A stretch of DNA of 64,000 bases, taken from Arenibacter algicola. Its GTDB lineage: Bacteria; Bacteroidota; Bacteroidia; Flavobacteriales; Flavobacteriaceae. Shown one piece after another: positions 57,083 to 64,000 of the stretch. Below the pieces are notes generated by a model. It saw only the letters and a program-made list of their open reading frames with translations, did not search any database and was not told the origin of the DNA. The translations under genes were made by a program, and so were the position numbers. The stretch covers positions 186,001 through 250,000 of the forward strand of contig NZ_JAHKPO010000001.1 of assembly GCF_018860365.1 (NCBI RefSeq). The letters run 5' to 3'. Positions within the stretch are counted from its first letter, which is position 1. Each line of letters opens with the position of its first letter.

Positions 57083-60000
57083 TTAGCCTTTTTCAGCAAT
57101 ACGCAATATATCCCCAAAAACACCTCTGGCCGTTACTGCAGCTCCTGCACCTGCGCCTTGAATAACCAAAGGATGCTGTCCATAAGACTCCGTATATATC
57201 TCAATAATGGAATCGGATCCTTTTATTTGACCAAGGGCACTCTCTTTGGGAACAGAGATCAATTTCACCTCCAATTTCCCTTTTTCCTTTTGCAGGTCCC
57301 CTGAAAGGTCGCCCACATAACGCAATACGTGACCTGGTTTTTGCGCCTTCTTTATTTTGCTGAATTTCTCATCCAAAATATCCAGTTTTTCCAAAAAGCC
57401 TTTTACATCAACATCTTGCAGCGACTCTGGAATTAAATTTTCAATTTGTATATCCGAAAACTCATTGCTAAGATCCAACTCTCTGGCCAAAATGAGCAGT
57501 TTCCTACCCACATCGTTACCGGAAAGATCTTCGCGTGGGTCCGGTTCGGTATACCCTAACTCCATAGCTTCTTTTAAAATTACCGAGAATGGGGCTTCCT
57601 TTTCCGAAAAAGTGTTGAAAATATAACTTAAAGATCCCGAGAAGACCCCTTTTATTCTTGTAATATTCTCTCCTGAAAGATGCAACAATTTAATGGTGTC
57701 TATCAACGGTAGCCCTGCACCAACATTGGTTTCGTATAAATACTGCTTTTGATGCTTGGCAAGTTCCTCCCTAAGCAACTGATAATAATCGAAGCGCAAG
57801 GTATTGGCAATCTTATTGGACGACACCAAATCAAAACCGTTATCCACGAAATCAAAATATGAGGCCACAAATTCTTCATTGGCAGTATTGTCTACCGCAA
57901 TAAGGTTCTCCAAATGATTATCCTTGGCATATTTAAATATATCGTTTAATTTATAGGGTATCGCCTTGGTTTGCATGGCACTTTTCCAATTTTTGGAAAT
58001 ACCATTTTTATTCAATAGAACCTTTTTGGAATTGGCAACTGCAAAAACATTGATATTGATGCCCTTTCTTTTTTCAATGGTCTTATTGGATTTAAGAATT
58101 TGATCAATGAGGGTCCCCCCCACATTTCCATGACCAAAAATGGCAATATTTACTTTTTTGCTTATACCAAATATCTGGCCGTGCACTACATTCAATGCCT
58201 TGTGCAAATCTGATTTTTTCACCACCAGACTCACATTTTTTCCAGAAACGGTATTGTTGAACAACAAAGGAACCACTTGGTTTTTGATGAGCGCATTGAA
58301 TGGCTTGTGAAAAGTACTCAAGTCCTGTCCCACAATCGAAATAACCGATACTTGATCTATAACCGTAATATTATTGATGTCCTGTAGTTTAAAATCGGTT
58401 TGAAATTCCTCTTCCAAAGCCCTTTTGGCTAAATTGGCATTTTTGGCATCGACCACCAAACCAATCCCTCTTTCCGATGATCCCTGGGAAATAATACTTA
58501 CACTTATGTTATTATTGCCCATTGTCCTAAAGATACGGGCATCTACCCCTACTTTACCCAATAAACCTCGGCCCTCCAAATTGATCAAGGCCATATTTTC
58601 AATGACCGACAAGGATTTGATACCTTCCTTACTGGTCTTGGCACTGATCAAGGTACCCTCGTTATCGTTGTTGAAGGTATTAAGGATCCGCAATGGAATA
58701 TTCTTTTCTATTAATGGAATAATAGTCTTGGCATGTAGGATATTGGTTCCAAAATTTGCCAACTCATTAGCTTCGCTATAGGAAAGTTCCGAGATTCTTT
58801 TAGCCTCTGTCACCAAATCCGGGTTGGCCGTGAATATACCATCTACATGGGTGTAGTTCTGTAACTCCTCGGCATTGAGGTAATTGGCCAACAAAGCAGC
58901 AGAGTAATTGCTCCCATTTCTACCCAAGGTGGTTGTTTCATTTAGTTCATTGGAGGCTATAAACCCTGTAGTTACCACTACAGCATCTAGGTCCAATTTC
59001 CCGAACTCACTTTTTACATTTTCCTTGGACAAGGTTTCCAATACCTTGGCATCCCCAAAATTGGAATCTGTTTTAATTAGCTGTCTAGAATCAATGAATT
59101 TGGCGTTGACACCCCTACCTATAAGTAATTTTGCCACCAATTTAGCCGAAAGCAATTCTCCAAAAGCTAAAACCTGATCTTTTATTTTAGGGCTATAATC
59201 GCCCAATAAAGCTACCCCTTCGAACAATTTTACCAATCCCCGAAATTCTTCGGAAAGATTAACATTGTCATAAGTGTGCCTTTGATATTTTTCAAATTGT
59301 TCAAAATCCGTTACATAATCAAGCCCCTTGGCCGCTTTGTCCAGCATCCCTTCCAATTCGTCCGTAGCCTTGTTCCTGGCCGATACCACAACCGCAATAT
59401 TTTCACCATTGGCAACCTTGTCCGTTATTATCTGAAGTACAGTATCCAACCCCTCTCCATTGGCCAATGATTTGCCTCCAAATTTTAGGACCTTGACTTT
59501 TTTAGATCTTCCATTGCGCTCAAAAACTCCCTTTAACAACTCCTCCATTTGATTGAACTCGATCAAAAAGGCATCGTGCCCGTGTAAGGAATGTATTTCC
59601 CCATAGGTTACATTGCTGTTGGCCTGGGCCAATTTCTTAAAGGTATCCTTGTTTTCCTGGGCCGTAAAAAAAAGGTCGGAATCTACCCCAATGATATGGA
59701 TATTGGTATCGCTATTTTGAAGATTAATGAATGCCTCTTCCCCATTTCTATTTATATCAATAGTCTTCAGCAGTTGATTCATTAGTTTGTAGGCCGACAA
59801 TTGAAAACGTTCCTGTAATTTTTTACCATGGTGCGTTAGCCAACTCTCTACATTAAAGACTTTCAGTTCCTCATTGGTGCTTCTCTTAAAACGCTCCTTA
59901 AAGGATTCCGGTGTCCTATAGCAAAGCATGGCATGCATACGTGCATCATGTACGGGCTGCTTGGAGTTCACCAAGAACTGTTCCTGAATCTGGCAGTTGG

Positions 60001-60469
60001 CAATAAGCCAATCCGTAGACTTCCAATCAGATGCTACTGGAATAAGATGTTCCGTTAAGTGCGGATCAATTGCTGCCATTTCCCAAGCGATACCTCCGCC
60101 TAAAGATCCCCCTATAAGCGCATATAACTTACCTATTTTTAAAGCCTCAAGTCCCAGAAGGAAAATCTTGGCAATGTCCTTGGCAACAAAATCCTTATAA
60201 TTATCTATTACAAACCCGTCATACCCATTTCCCGGAATATTAAAGCAAAGAATGGTGTATTTTTTGGTATCAATACATTTTCCTTCTCCTATCAATGTTG
60301 TCCACCAGCCATGTTCGCCTGCCACATTGGAATTACCTGTAAGGGCATGGTTCACCATTATTATAGGTGCGGAATGCAATGGTTGGCCAAAGATCTCGTA
60401 GGACAAATTAATATCCAAGGTTTTGCCGCTATAGGTAACGTATTTATTTATTGAAAGATGATGTAACAT
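57083..60469 (-). CDS. thrA: fused homoserine O-acetyltransferase - aspartokinase - homoserine dehydrogenase
   Basis: 1128 residues in one uninterrupted frame. Residues 1 to about 318 are a MetX-type alpha/beta hydrolase: NHALTGNSN, IGGSLGGGIAWE (nucleophile Ser122), VDSDLFF (Asp265) and HGHDAFLIEF (His298). Residues 324-612 are aspartokinase (VLKFGGKSLA, then GRNGSNYSAALLANYL), 615-765 ACT domains, and 771-1128 homoserine dehydrogenase (IAIFGHGNVGG, GVFSGSLSYIFN, REDLSGNDVGRKLLILAREL). It combines steps 1, 3 and the activating step from aspartate to O-acetylhomoserine. All catalytic residues appear intact. Confidence 0.95.
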   Translation of the reverse strand: MLHHLSINKYVTYSGKTLDINLSYEIFGQPLHSAPIIMVNHALTGNSNVAGEHGWWTTLIGEGKCIDTKKYTILCFNIPGNGYDGFVIDNYKDFVAKDIAKIFLLGLEALKIGKLYALIGGSLGGGIAWEMAAIDPHLTEHLIPVASDWKSTDWLIANCQIQEQFLVNSKQPVHDARMHAMLCYRTPESFKERFKRSTNEELKVFNVESWLTHHGKKLQERFQLSAYKLMNQLLKTIDINRNGEEAFINLQNSDTNIHIIGVDSDLFFTAQENKDTFKKLAQANSNVTYGEIHSLHGHDAFLIEFNQMEELLKGVFERNGRSKKVKVLKFGGKSLANGEGLDTVLQIITDKVANGENIAVVVSARNKATDELEGMLDKAAKGLDYVTDFEQFEKYQRHTYDNVNLSEEFRGLVKLFEGVALLGDYSPKIKDQVLAFGELLSAKLVAKLLIGRGVNAKFIDSRQLIKTDSNFGDAKVLETLSKENVKSEFGKLDLDAVVVTTGFIASNELNETTTLGRNGSNYSAALLANYLNAEELQNYTHVDGIFTANPDLVTEAKRISELSYSEANELANFGTNILHAKTIIPLIEKNIPLRILNTFNNDNEGTLISAKTSKEGIKSLSVIENMALINLEGRGLLGKVGVDARIFRTMGNNNISVSIISQGSSERGIGLVVDAKNANLAKRALEEEFQTDFKLQDINNITVIDQVSVISIVGQDLSTFHKPFNALIKNQVVPLLFNNTVSGKNVSLVVKKSDLHKALNVVHGQIFGISKKVNIAIFGHGNVGGTLIDQILKSNKTIEKRKGININVFAVANSKKVLLNKNGISKNWKSAMQTKAIPYKLNDIFKYAKDNHLENLIAVDNTANEEFVASYFDFVDNGFDLVSSNKIANTLRFDYYQLLREELAKHQKQYLYETNVGAGLPLIDTIKLLHLSGENITRIKGVFSGSLSYIFNTFSEKEAPFSVILKEAMELGYTEPDPREDLSGNDVGRKLLILARELDLSNEFSDIQIENLIPESLQDVDVKGFLEKLDILDEKFSKIKKAQKPGHVLRYVGDLSGDLQKEKGKLEVKLISVPKESALGQIKGSDSIIEIYTESYGQHPLVIQGAGAGAAVTARGVFGDILRIAEKG

Positions 60470-60506
60470 AAGTTGTTTAAACTAATAATTTTCTTGATAG
60501 AACTTT

Positions 60507-60588
60507 GTCATTGATGATGAAATGATCAGGGAGTGCCTTAATATTATACAAATTAATTGCCGCACTCCCTTATCACTTTGTTAATGAC
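60507..60588 (-). promoter_or_regulatory. large nested hairpin between metY and the metX-thrA fusion
   Basis: AGGGAGTGC (60528-60536) faces GCACTCCCT (60562-60570), nine perfect pairs, extended by GTGAT/ATCAT and closed by outer arms GTCATT (60507-60512) and AATGAC (60583-60588). No U-run follows, so it is not an intrinsic terminator. It lacks SAM riboswitch signatures. It occupies most of the 142-base gap before the fusion gene. Confidence 0.55.
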
Positions 60589-60611
60589 TATAAAAGGAAA
60601 TAAAATAATTT

Positions 60612-61904
60612 TTATGCTAAAACAGATTTATCAATGACTGAAAATGCTTGAACCAAATCTGCTTTTATATCTTCAATATCCTCCAAACCTACACATAGAC
60701 GTATTAGATCTTTTGTTACGCCTGTAGATTGCTGGGCTTCATCATCCAATTGTTGGTGCGTGGTGCTTGCAGGGTGAATAATTAAAGACTTGGTATCCCC
60801 AATATTTGCCAATAAGGAGAATAGCTTGGTTTCATCCACCACTTTTTTGGCCGATTCGTATCCGCCTTTAACCCCGAAGGTCACTATTCCACTTTGTCCT
60901 TTTGGAAGGTATTTTTTGGCCAAGGAATAATATGGACTGGATGAAAGGCCTGGATAGTTTACCCATGCCACTTCCTTTCTATCCTCCAACCATTTAGCTA
61001 ATTCCAAAGCATTTTCACTGTGTTTCTTGATACGAAGTTCCAATGTTTCCAAACCTTGAATAATTTGAAAGGCATTAAATGGGCTCAAGGCAGCACCGAG
61101 ATCCCTTAAGCCTTCAATTCTCACCTTTGCAATAAAGGCAGCCGCACCCAAGACATCATGATAAACCAAACCGTGGTATCCGGGAGATGGCTCCGTAAAC
61201 TCAGGGAATTTACCACTGCTCCAATCGAAAGTACCGGCATCTACAATGACACCTCCCATAGAAGTACCATTGCCATTGATATATTTTGTAAGGGAATGTA
61301 TTACAATATTTGCCCCGTGTTCAATAGGTTTAACCAAAGCACTTGTGGCAACCGTATTATCCACTATAAAAGGTATTTTTGCTTTTTTGGCCACTTCGGA
61401 TATTGCCTTCAAATCCAACACGTCCAATTTTGGATTTCCCAGGGATTCTACAAAAATAGCTCTGGTATTTTCCTGAATGGCATTCGCAAAATTCTCCTCG
61501 TCCCCTGGCTCAACAAAGGTGGTGGTAATACCCAATCTAGGCAAAGTCACCGCCAACAGATTATAGGTACCTCCATAAAGGCTACTGGAAGCCACTATAT
61601 GATCTCCCGTTTTAAGCAAAACCAATAATGCTGTGGAAATGGCTGCTGTACCTGATGCGGTAACCACACTGGCAAGACCACCTTCCAAAGCTGCCAAACG
61701 CTGCTCCAAGATGTCATTGGTAGGATTGTTCAGCCTAGTGTAAATATATCCAGGTTCCGATAAATTAAAAAGATTGGCCGCATGGTCCGTATTATTAAAC
61801 ACATAGGCGGTATTCTGATAAATAGGTACAGCCCTGGTACCAGCTGTTAATTTTGTGTCATGCCCGGCATGTAAAGCGTTTGTTGAAAATTTTTGAGTAC
61901 TCAT
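60612..61904 (-). CDS. metY: O-acetylhomoserine sulfhydrylase
   Basis: 430 residues from MSTQKFSTNALHAGHD; the longer frame adds 16 residues. PLP-lysine motif is HSLTKYINGNGTSMGG, with YTRLNNPTNDILEQRLAALE and TASGTAAISTALL. MetY combines O-acetylhomoserine with sulfide. It is the first gene after the second SAM-I riboswitch and before the enzyme that makes O-acetylhomoserine. Confidence 0.94.
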   Translation of the reverse strand: MSTQKFSTNALHAGHDTKLTAGTRAVPIYQNTAYVFNNTDHAANLFNLSEPGYIYTRLNNPTNDILEQRLAALEGGLASVVTASGTAAISTALLVLLKTGDHIVASSSLYGGTYNLLAVTLPRLGITTTFVEPGDEENFANAIQENTRAIFVESLGNPKLDVLDLKAISEVAKKAKIPFIVDNTVATSALVKPIEHGANIVIHSLTKYINGNGTSMGGVIVDAGTFDWSSGKFPEFTEPSPGYHGLVYHDVLGAAAFIAKVRIEGLRDLGAALSPFNAFQIIQGLETLELRIKKHSENALELAKWLEDRKEVAWVNYPGLSSSPYYSLAKKYLPKGQSGIVTFGVKGGYESAKKVVDETKLFSLLANIGDTKSLIIHPASTTHQQLDDEAQQSTGVTKDLIRLCVGLEDIEDIKADLVQAFSVIDKSVLA

Positions 61905-62085
61905 GATTTCTTGTTTTTTTATATTATTAAAATAGATAAAATAAAAAGCCAAAACAAATAATGCGGACAGTGCAATATTATAAAATCAAAAAGTTAAAAA
62001 GAAAATCCGTTACAGAAGTAACCGTTAGTGTTATCTGCCATGGATACTGTAAAACAAACCAAAATAATTTGGCCCAGTATTTAGG

Positions 62086-62175
62086 TAGAATTTAGCACCT
62101 TCTTTAATTAAGGATCAAAGGGTTGCTAAGGCTTCAAAGGGTCTATTCCCTCCACCTTTCTTGATAACAATTCAA
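62086..62175 (-). ncRNA. SAM-I (S-box) riboswitch upstream of metY
   Basis: The minus strand reads GTTATCAAGAAAGGTGGAGG, then AATAGACCC, TTTGAAGCCTTAGCAACCC and GAAGGTGCTAAATTC. P1 is closed by GAATT (62173-62169) and AATTC (62092-62088). Its core matches the copy upstream of metH almost base for base, with a shorter P4. It should repress metY and probably the fusion gene and metZ when SAM is high. Confidence 0.94.
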
Positions 62176-62198
62176 TAAGTGTTTGAACTTTAGGTTTG

Positions 62199-62206
62199 CA
62201 AATATA
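62199..62206 (-). promoter_or_regulatory. -7 element ahead of the metY riboswitch
   Basis: TATATTTG on the minus strand fits TAnnTTTG exactly and ends 24 bases before the riboswitch 5' boundary. No good TTG lies at the proper distance upstream, so the promoter call rests on one box. Confidence 0.45.
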
Positions 62207-62245
62207 GGTATGGAAAATTCTTTTTTCCTAATCTTTTCAATAAAA

Positions 62246-63502
62246 TTATAAATCGAAGGCTTCTTTCACCAAATCAACGGCATCCAATTTCTCCCAAGTA
62301 AATAATTCTACTTCTTTTTCTACCCGTCCGTTGTATGGCGATTCAAAAACCTTGGTTATTTTCTTAGGTTCCTTGCCCATATGTCCGTAGGCCGCCGTTT
62401 CCAAATAAATAGGGTTTCTGAGTTTCAACCTTTCTTCTATGGCAAAAGGACGCATATCGAACAATTGGGCCACTTTCTTGGCAATCTCACCATCGCTCAA
62501 AGCTACTTTGGCAGAACCATAGGTATCCACAAAAATAGAAGTAGGCTCCACAACACCAATAGCATAACTAACCTGAACCAAAATTTCATCGGCAACCCCG
62601 GCAGCAACAAGATTTTTGGCTGCATGCCTTGCGGCATAAGCTGCACTACGATCTACTTTACTAGGGTCTTTCCCACTAAATGCACCTCCACCATGAGCTC
62701 CTTTGCCTCCATAGGTATCTACAATAATCTTTCTTCCGGTTAAACCTGTATCACCGTGGGGACCTCCAATTACAAATTTCCCGGTTGGGTTAATATGATA
62801 CTTTATAGTATCATTAAAAAGCTTTTGGATTGCCTCTGGCAATTGTTCCTTTACCCTTGGAATAAGAATGGAAATAATATCCTTCTTAATTTTGGCCAAC
62901 ATCAGATCATCATCCTTATCAAACTCGTCATGTTGGGTAGAAACAACAATAGTATCTATACGTTGCGGAACATTATCATCGGAATATTCGATAGTCACCT
63001 GTGCCTTGGCATCTGGCCTTAGATATGAAATTGTATCTCCCACCCTTCTCAAATCCGCCAAAACCTGCAATATTTTATGGGAAATATCCAGGGCCAGGGG
63101 CATATAGTTTTCCGTTTCCTTAGTGGCATAGCCGAACATCATACCTTGATCTCCTGCCCCTTGATCTTCTTTTGCACCACGATCCACCCCTTGGTTGATC
63201 TCTTTGGACTGCTCATGGATCAATGATATTACACCACAGGAATCTCCACTAAACTTATAGTCGCCATTGGTATACCCGATTTTATTGATAACATCCCTCG
63301 CTATTTGCTGCACATCAAGATAGGTATGACTCTTAACTTCCCCGGCCAATACCACCTGACCAGTAGTTACCAAGGTTTCGCAAGCCACCTTGCTTTCCGA
63401 GTCAAAAGCCAAAAAATGGTCCAATAACGCATCGCTAATTTGATCCGCTATTTTATCTGGATGCCCTTCACTAACCGATTCCGAAGTAAATAAATATGCC
63501 AT
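62246..63502 (-). CDS. metK: S-adenosylmethionine synthase
   Basis: Makes SAM from methionine and ATP. 418 residues: [32 protein letters not shown], the P-loop-like [19 protein letters not shown] and a metal-site region DTGLTGRKI. It is preceded by a SAM-II riboswitch candidate and followed in the same direction by the metY unit. Confidence 0.97.
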   Translation of the reverse strand: MAYLFTSESVSEGHPDKIADQISDALLDHFLAFDSESKVACETLVTTGQVVLAGEVKSHTYLDVQQIARDVINKIGYTNGDYKFSGDSCGVISLIHEQSKEINQGVDRGAKEDQGAGDQGMMFGYATKETENYMPLALDISHKILQVLADLRRVGDTISYLRPDAKAQVTIEYSDDNVPQRIDTIVVSTQHDEFDKDDDLMLAKIKKDIISILIPRVKEQLPEAIQKLFNDTIKYHINPTGKFVIGGPHGDTGLTGRKIIVDTYGGKGAHGGGAFSGKDPSKVDRSAAYAARHAAKNLVAAGVADEILVQVSYAIGVVEPTSIFVDTYGSAKVALSDGEIAKKVAQLFDMRPFAIEERLKLRNPIYLETAAYGHMGKEPKKITKVFESPYNGRVEKEVELFTWEKLDAVDLVKEAFDL

Positions 63503-63593
63503 AAATCCTTTCTAAATAAAAATTAATAGGGATTTGACCAAGAACACTAGAGAAGAGTTGATGTTACAGTTCCAACGGAACAGAACAACTTAA
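63503..63593 (-). other. metK leader between riboswitch and start codon
   Basis: 91 bases. GTTCCGTTGGAAC (63570-63582 in plus coordinates, TTCCAACGGAA) can form a small hairpin. AAAGGA stands seven bases before the ATG, an unusually clear purine-rich site for this phylum. Confidence 0.4.
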
Positions 63594-63664
63594 ACTGCTT
63601 TAGCATTTAGTTATGCCGAAACTAATTCAGCACATGAGGTTGCAATCAGTCAAATCCTTCCTCG
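63594..63664 (-). ncRNA. SAM-II riboswitch upstream of metK, with an extra hairpin
   Basis: P1 is GAGG (63663-63660) with CCTC (63639-63636). The loop reads GGATTTGACTGATTGCAA, close to the SAM-II loop GATTTAACCGTATTGCAA known from the crystal structure. The 3' part ATGCTAAAGCAG carries the conserved GCTAAA and can form the pseudoknot in two steps (GCA with TGC, CTG with CAG). Between CCTC and the 3' part an additional stem TGCTGAA/TTCGGCA is inserted. I identified it by sequence pattern only. Confidence 0.8.
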
Positions 63665-63678
63665 ATATTTTTCGCGTA

Positions 63679-63686
63679 CAAAAGTA
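63679..63686 (-). promoter_or_regulatory. -7 element of the metK promoter
   Basis: TACTTTTG on the minus strand matches TAnnTTTG, 14 bases ahead of the SAM-II aptamer. A weak -33-like TTTTTAG lies 18 bases upstream. The transcript would begin nearly at the aptamer. Confidence 0.5.
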
Positions 63687-63746
63687 CAAGAATTCTTGAC
63701 GTAACTAAAAATGTTTAACAACAATTTTAAAATTGGCCCTAAAAAA

Positions 63747-64000
63747 CTATAAATCGTATTTAACGGTAAACAAGATATACCGGGGTTGAATGAAATAAGA
63801 AGAGGTCGTAAAATATAATTCATTGGTGCTATCCCTATTCAAGGTATCCGTTCCAAGTAGATTGGTACCCTTTATTCCAAATTCCCACGGACTGTCCTTT
63901 TTCTGGTAACTGAGGTTACCTTCCAAAAAACTATAGGTATTATCAATGGTATTTTCCTTGTCCATGTATTTATAATAGTCATAATCCAAGGTAAAAATGA
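63747..64000 (-). CDS. C-terminal end of a TonB-dependent receptor-like outer membrane protein (partial)
   Basis: Only the last 84 codons lie inside the window; the frame runs off the right edge. The visible part has alternating beta strands (FTLDYDYYKYM, SFLEGNLSYQKKDSPWEFGIKG cited as SFLEGNLSYQ) and the typical barrel end with NLLGTDTLNR and RYILFTVKYDL. This fits the outer membrane beta-barrel family with a regulatory N-terminal domain. It is transcribed toward metK, 244 bases away. Confidence 0.75.
   Translation of the reverse strand, partial: IFTLDYDYYKYMDKENTIDNTYSFLEGNLSYQKKDSPWEFGIKGTNLLGTDTLNRDSTNELYFTTSSYFIQPRYILFTVKYDL

Larger units (their letters stand above)
61905..62245. other. 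341-base gap between metK and metY
   Basis: Holds the SAM-I riboswitch and its promoter element (listed separately). Downstream on the minus strand GTTAC (62022-62018) and GTAAC (62013-62009) form a short hairpin followed by the U-rich run TTTTCTTTTTAACTTTTTG, a candidate terminator for the riboswitch. The rest is AT-rich leader. Confidence 0.55.

Noticed and set aside
61905..61952. Longer N-terminus of MetY (16 extra residues)
   Set aside because: The extension is unlike the family, while MSTQKFSTNALHAGHD aligns with typical starts.

Overview
The window reads as chromosomal DNA of a Flavobacteriaceae-type member of the Bacteroidota. The evidence is the AT-rich sequence, SusC/SusD genes, near absence of Shine-Dalgarno sequences, promoters of the TTG-N18-20-TAnnTTTG type, and flavobacterial families such as DUF5723, DUF7033 and DUF2061. 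The genus cannot be fixed from the sequence alone. Layout: (1) 31-15622, minus strand: a nearly uninterrupted translation block, rpsL-rpsG-fusA-rpsJ, then rplC to rplO, secY, infA, rpmJ, rpsM, rpsK, rpsD. It starts from a textbook promoter next to rpsL. tuf is absent from the str part and map is absent between secY and infA. (2) 16196-23586, plus strand: a SusC/SusD pair with a third lipoprotein gene, closed by a strong terminator, then a lipoprotein resembling arylsulfate sulfotransferase. (3) 23648-41108: mixed housekeeping and envelope genes (rlmB, rhomboid protease, rarA, DUF5723 barrel plus lipoprotein, YjjG-type phosphatase, DUF7033 deacetylase-like protein, radC, an oxidoreductase/DUF1080/VOC operon, small lipoproteins, a serine hydrolase, a GIN-domain protein and a PagL-like lipid A deacylase). 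(4) 41109-63502, minus strand: a dense sulfur and methionine region. 
 Genes of region 4 in transcription order are metK; metY; a single 1128-residue protein joining homoserine acetyltransferase, aspartokinase and homoserine dehydrogenase; metZ; an Rrf2 regulator; DUF2061; cysH; cysD; cysN; a sulfite reductase with a HEPN-like tail; a uroporphyrinogen-III methyltransferase (siroheme); a ferredoxin-NADP reductase; then metH in two separate genes with a PLP-dependent dehydratase between them; and metF. Sulfate is activated and reduced to sulfide, sulfide is placed on activated homoserine, homocysteine is methylated with MetF/MetH, and MetK makes SAM. 
 The regulation is the most striking part. 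Three SAM riboswitch candidates of two different classes are visible: SAM-II ahead of metK, and SAM-I ahead of both metY and the split metH operon. The cys operon promoter is flanked by two near-identical 25-bp palindromes just downstream of an Rrf2 gene, a likely operator pair. Tandem hairpin repeats after metH include copies of the metH 3' end. No tRNA, rRNA, CRISPR array, insertion sequence or prophage was seen. The window closes inside the 3' end of a TonB-dependent receptor-like gene.
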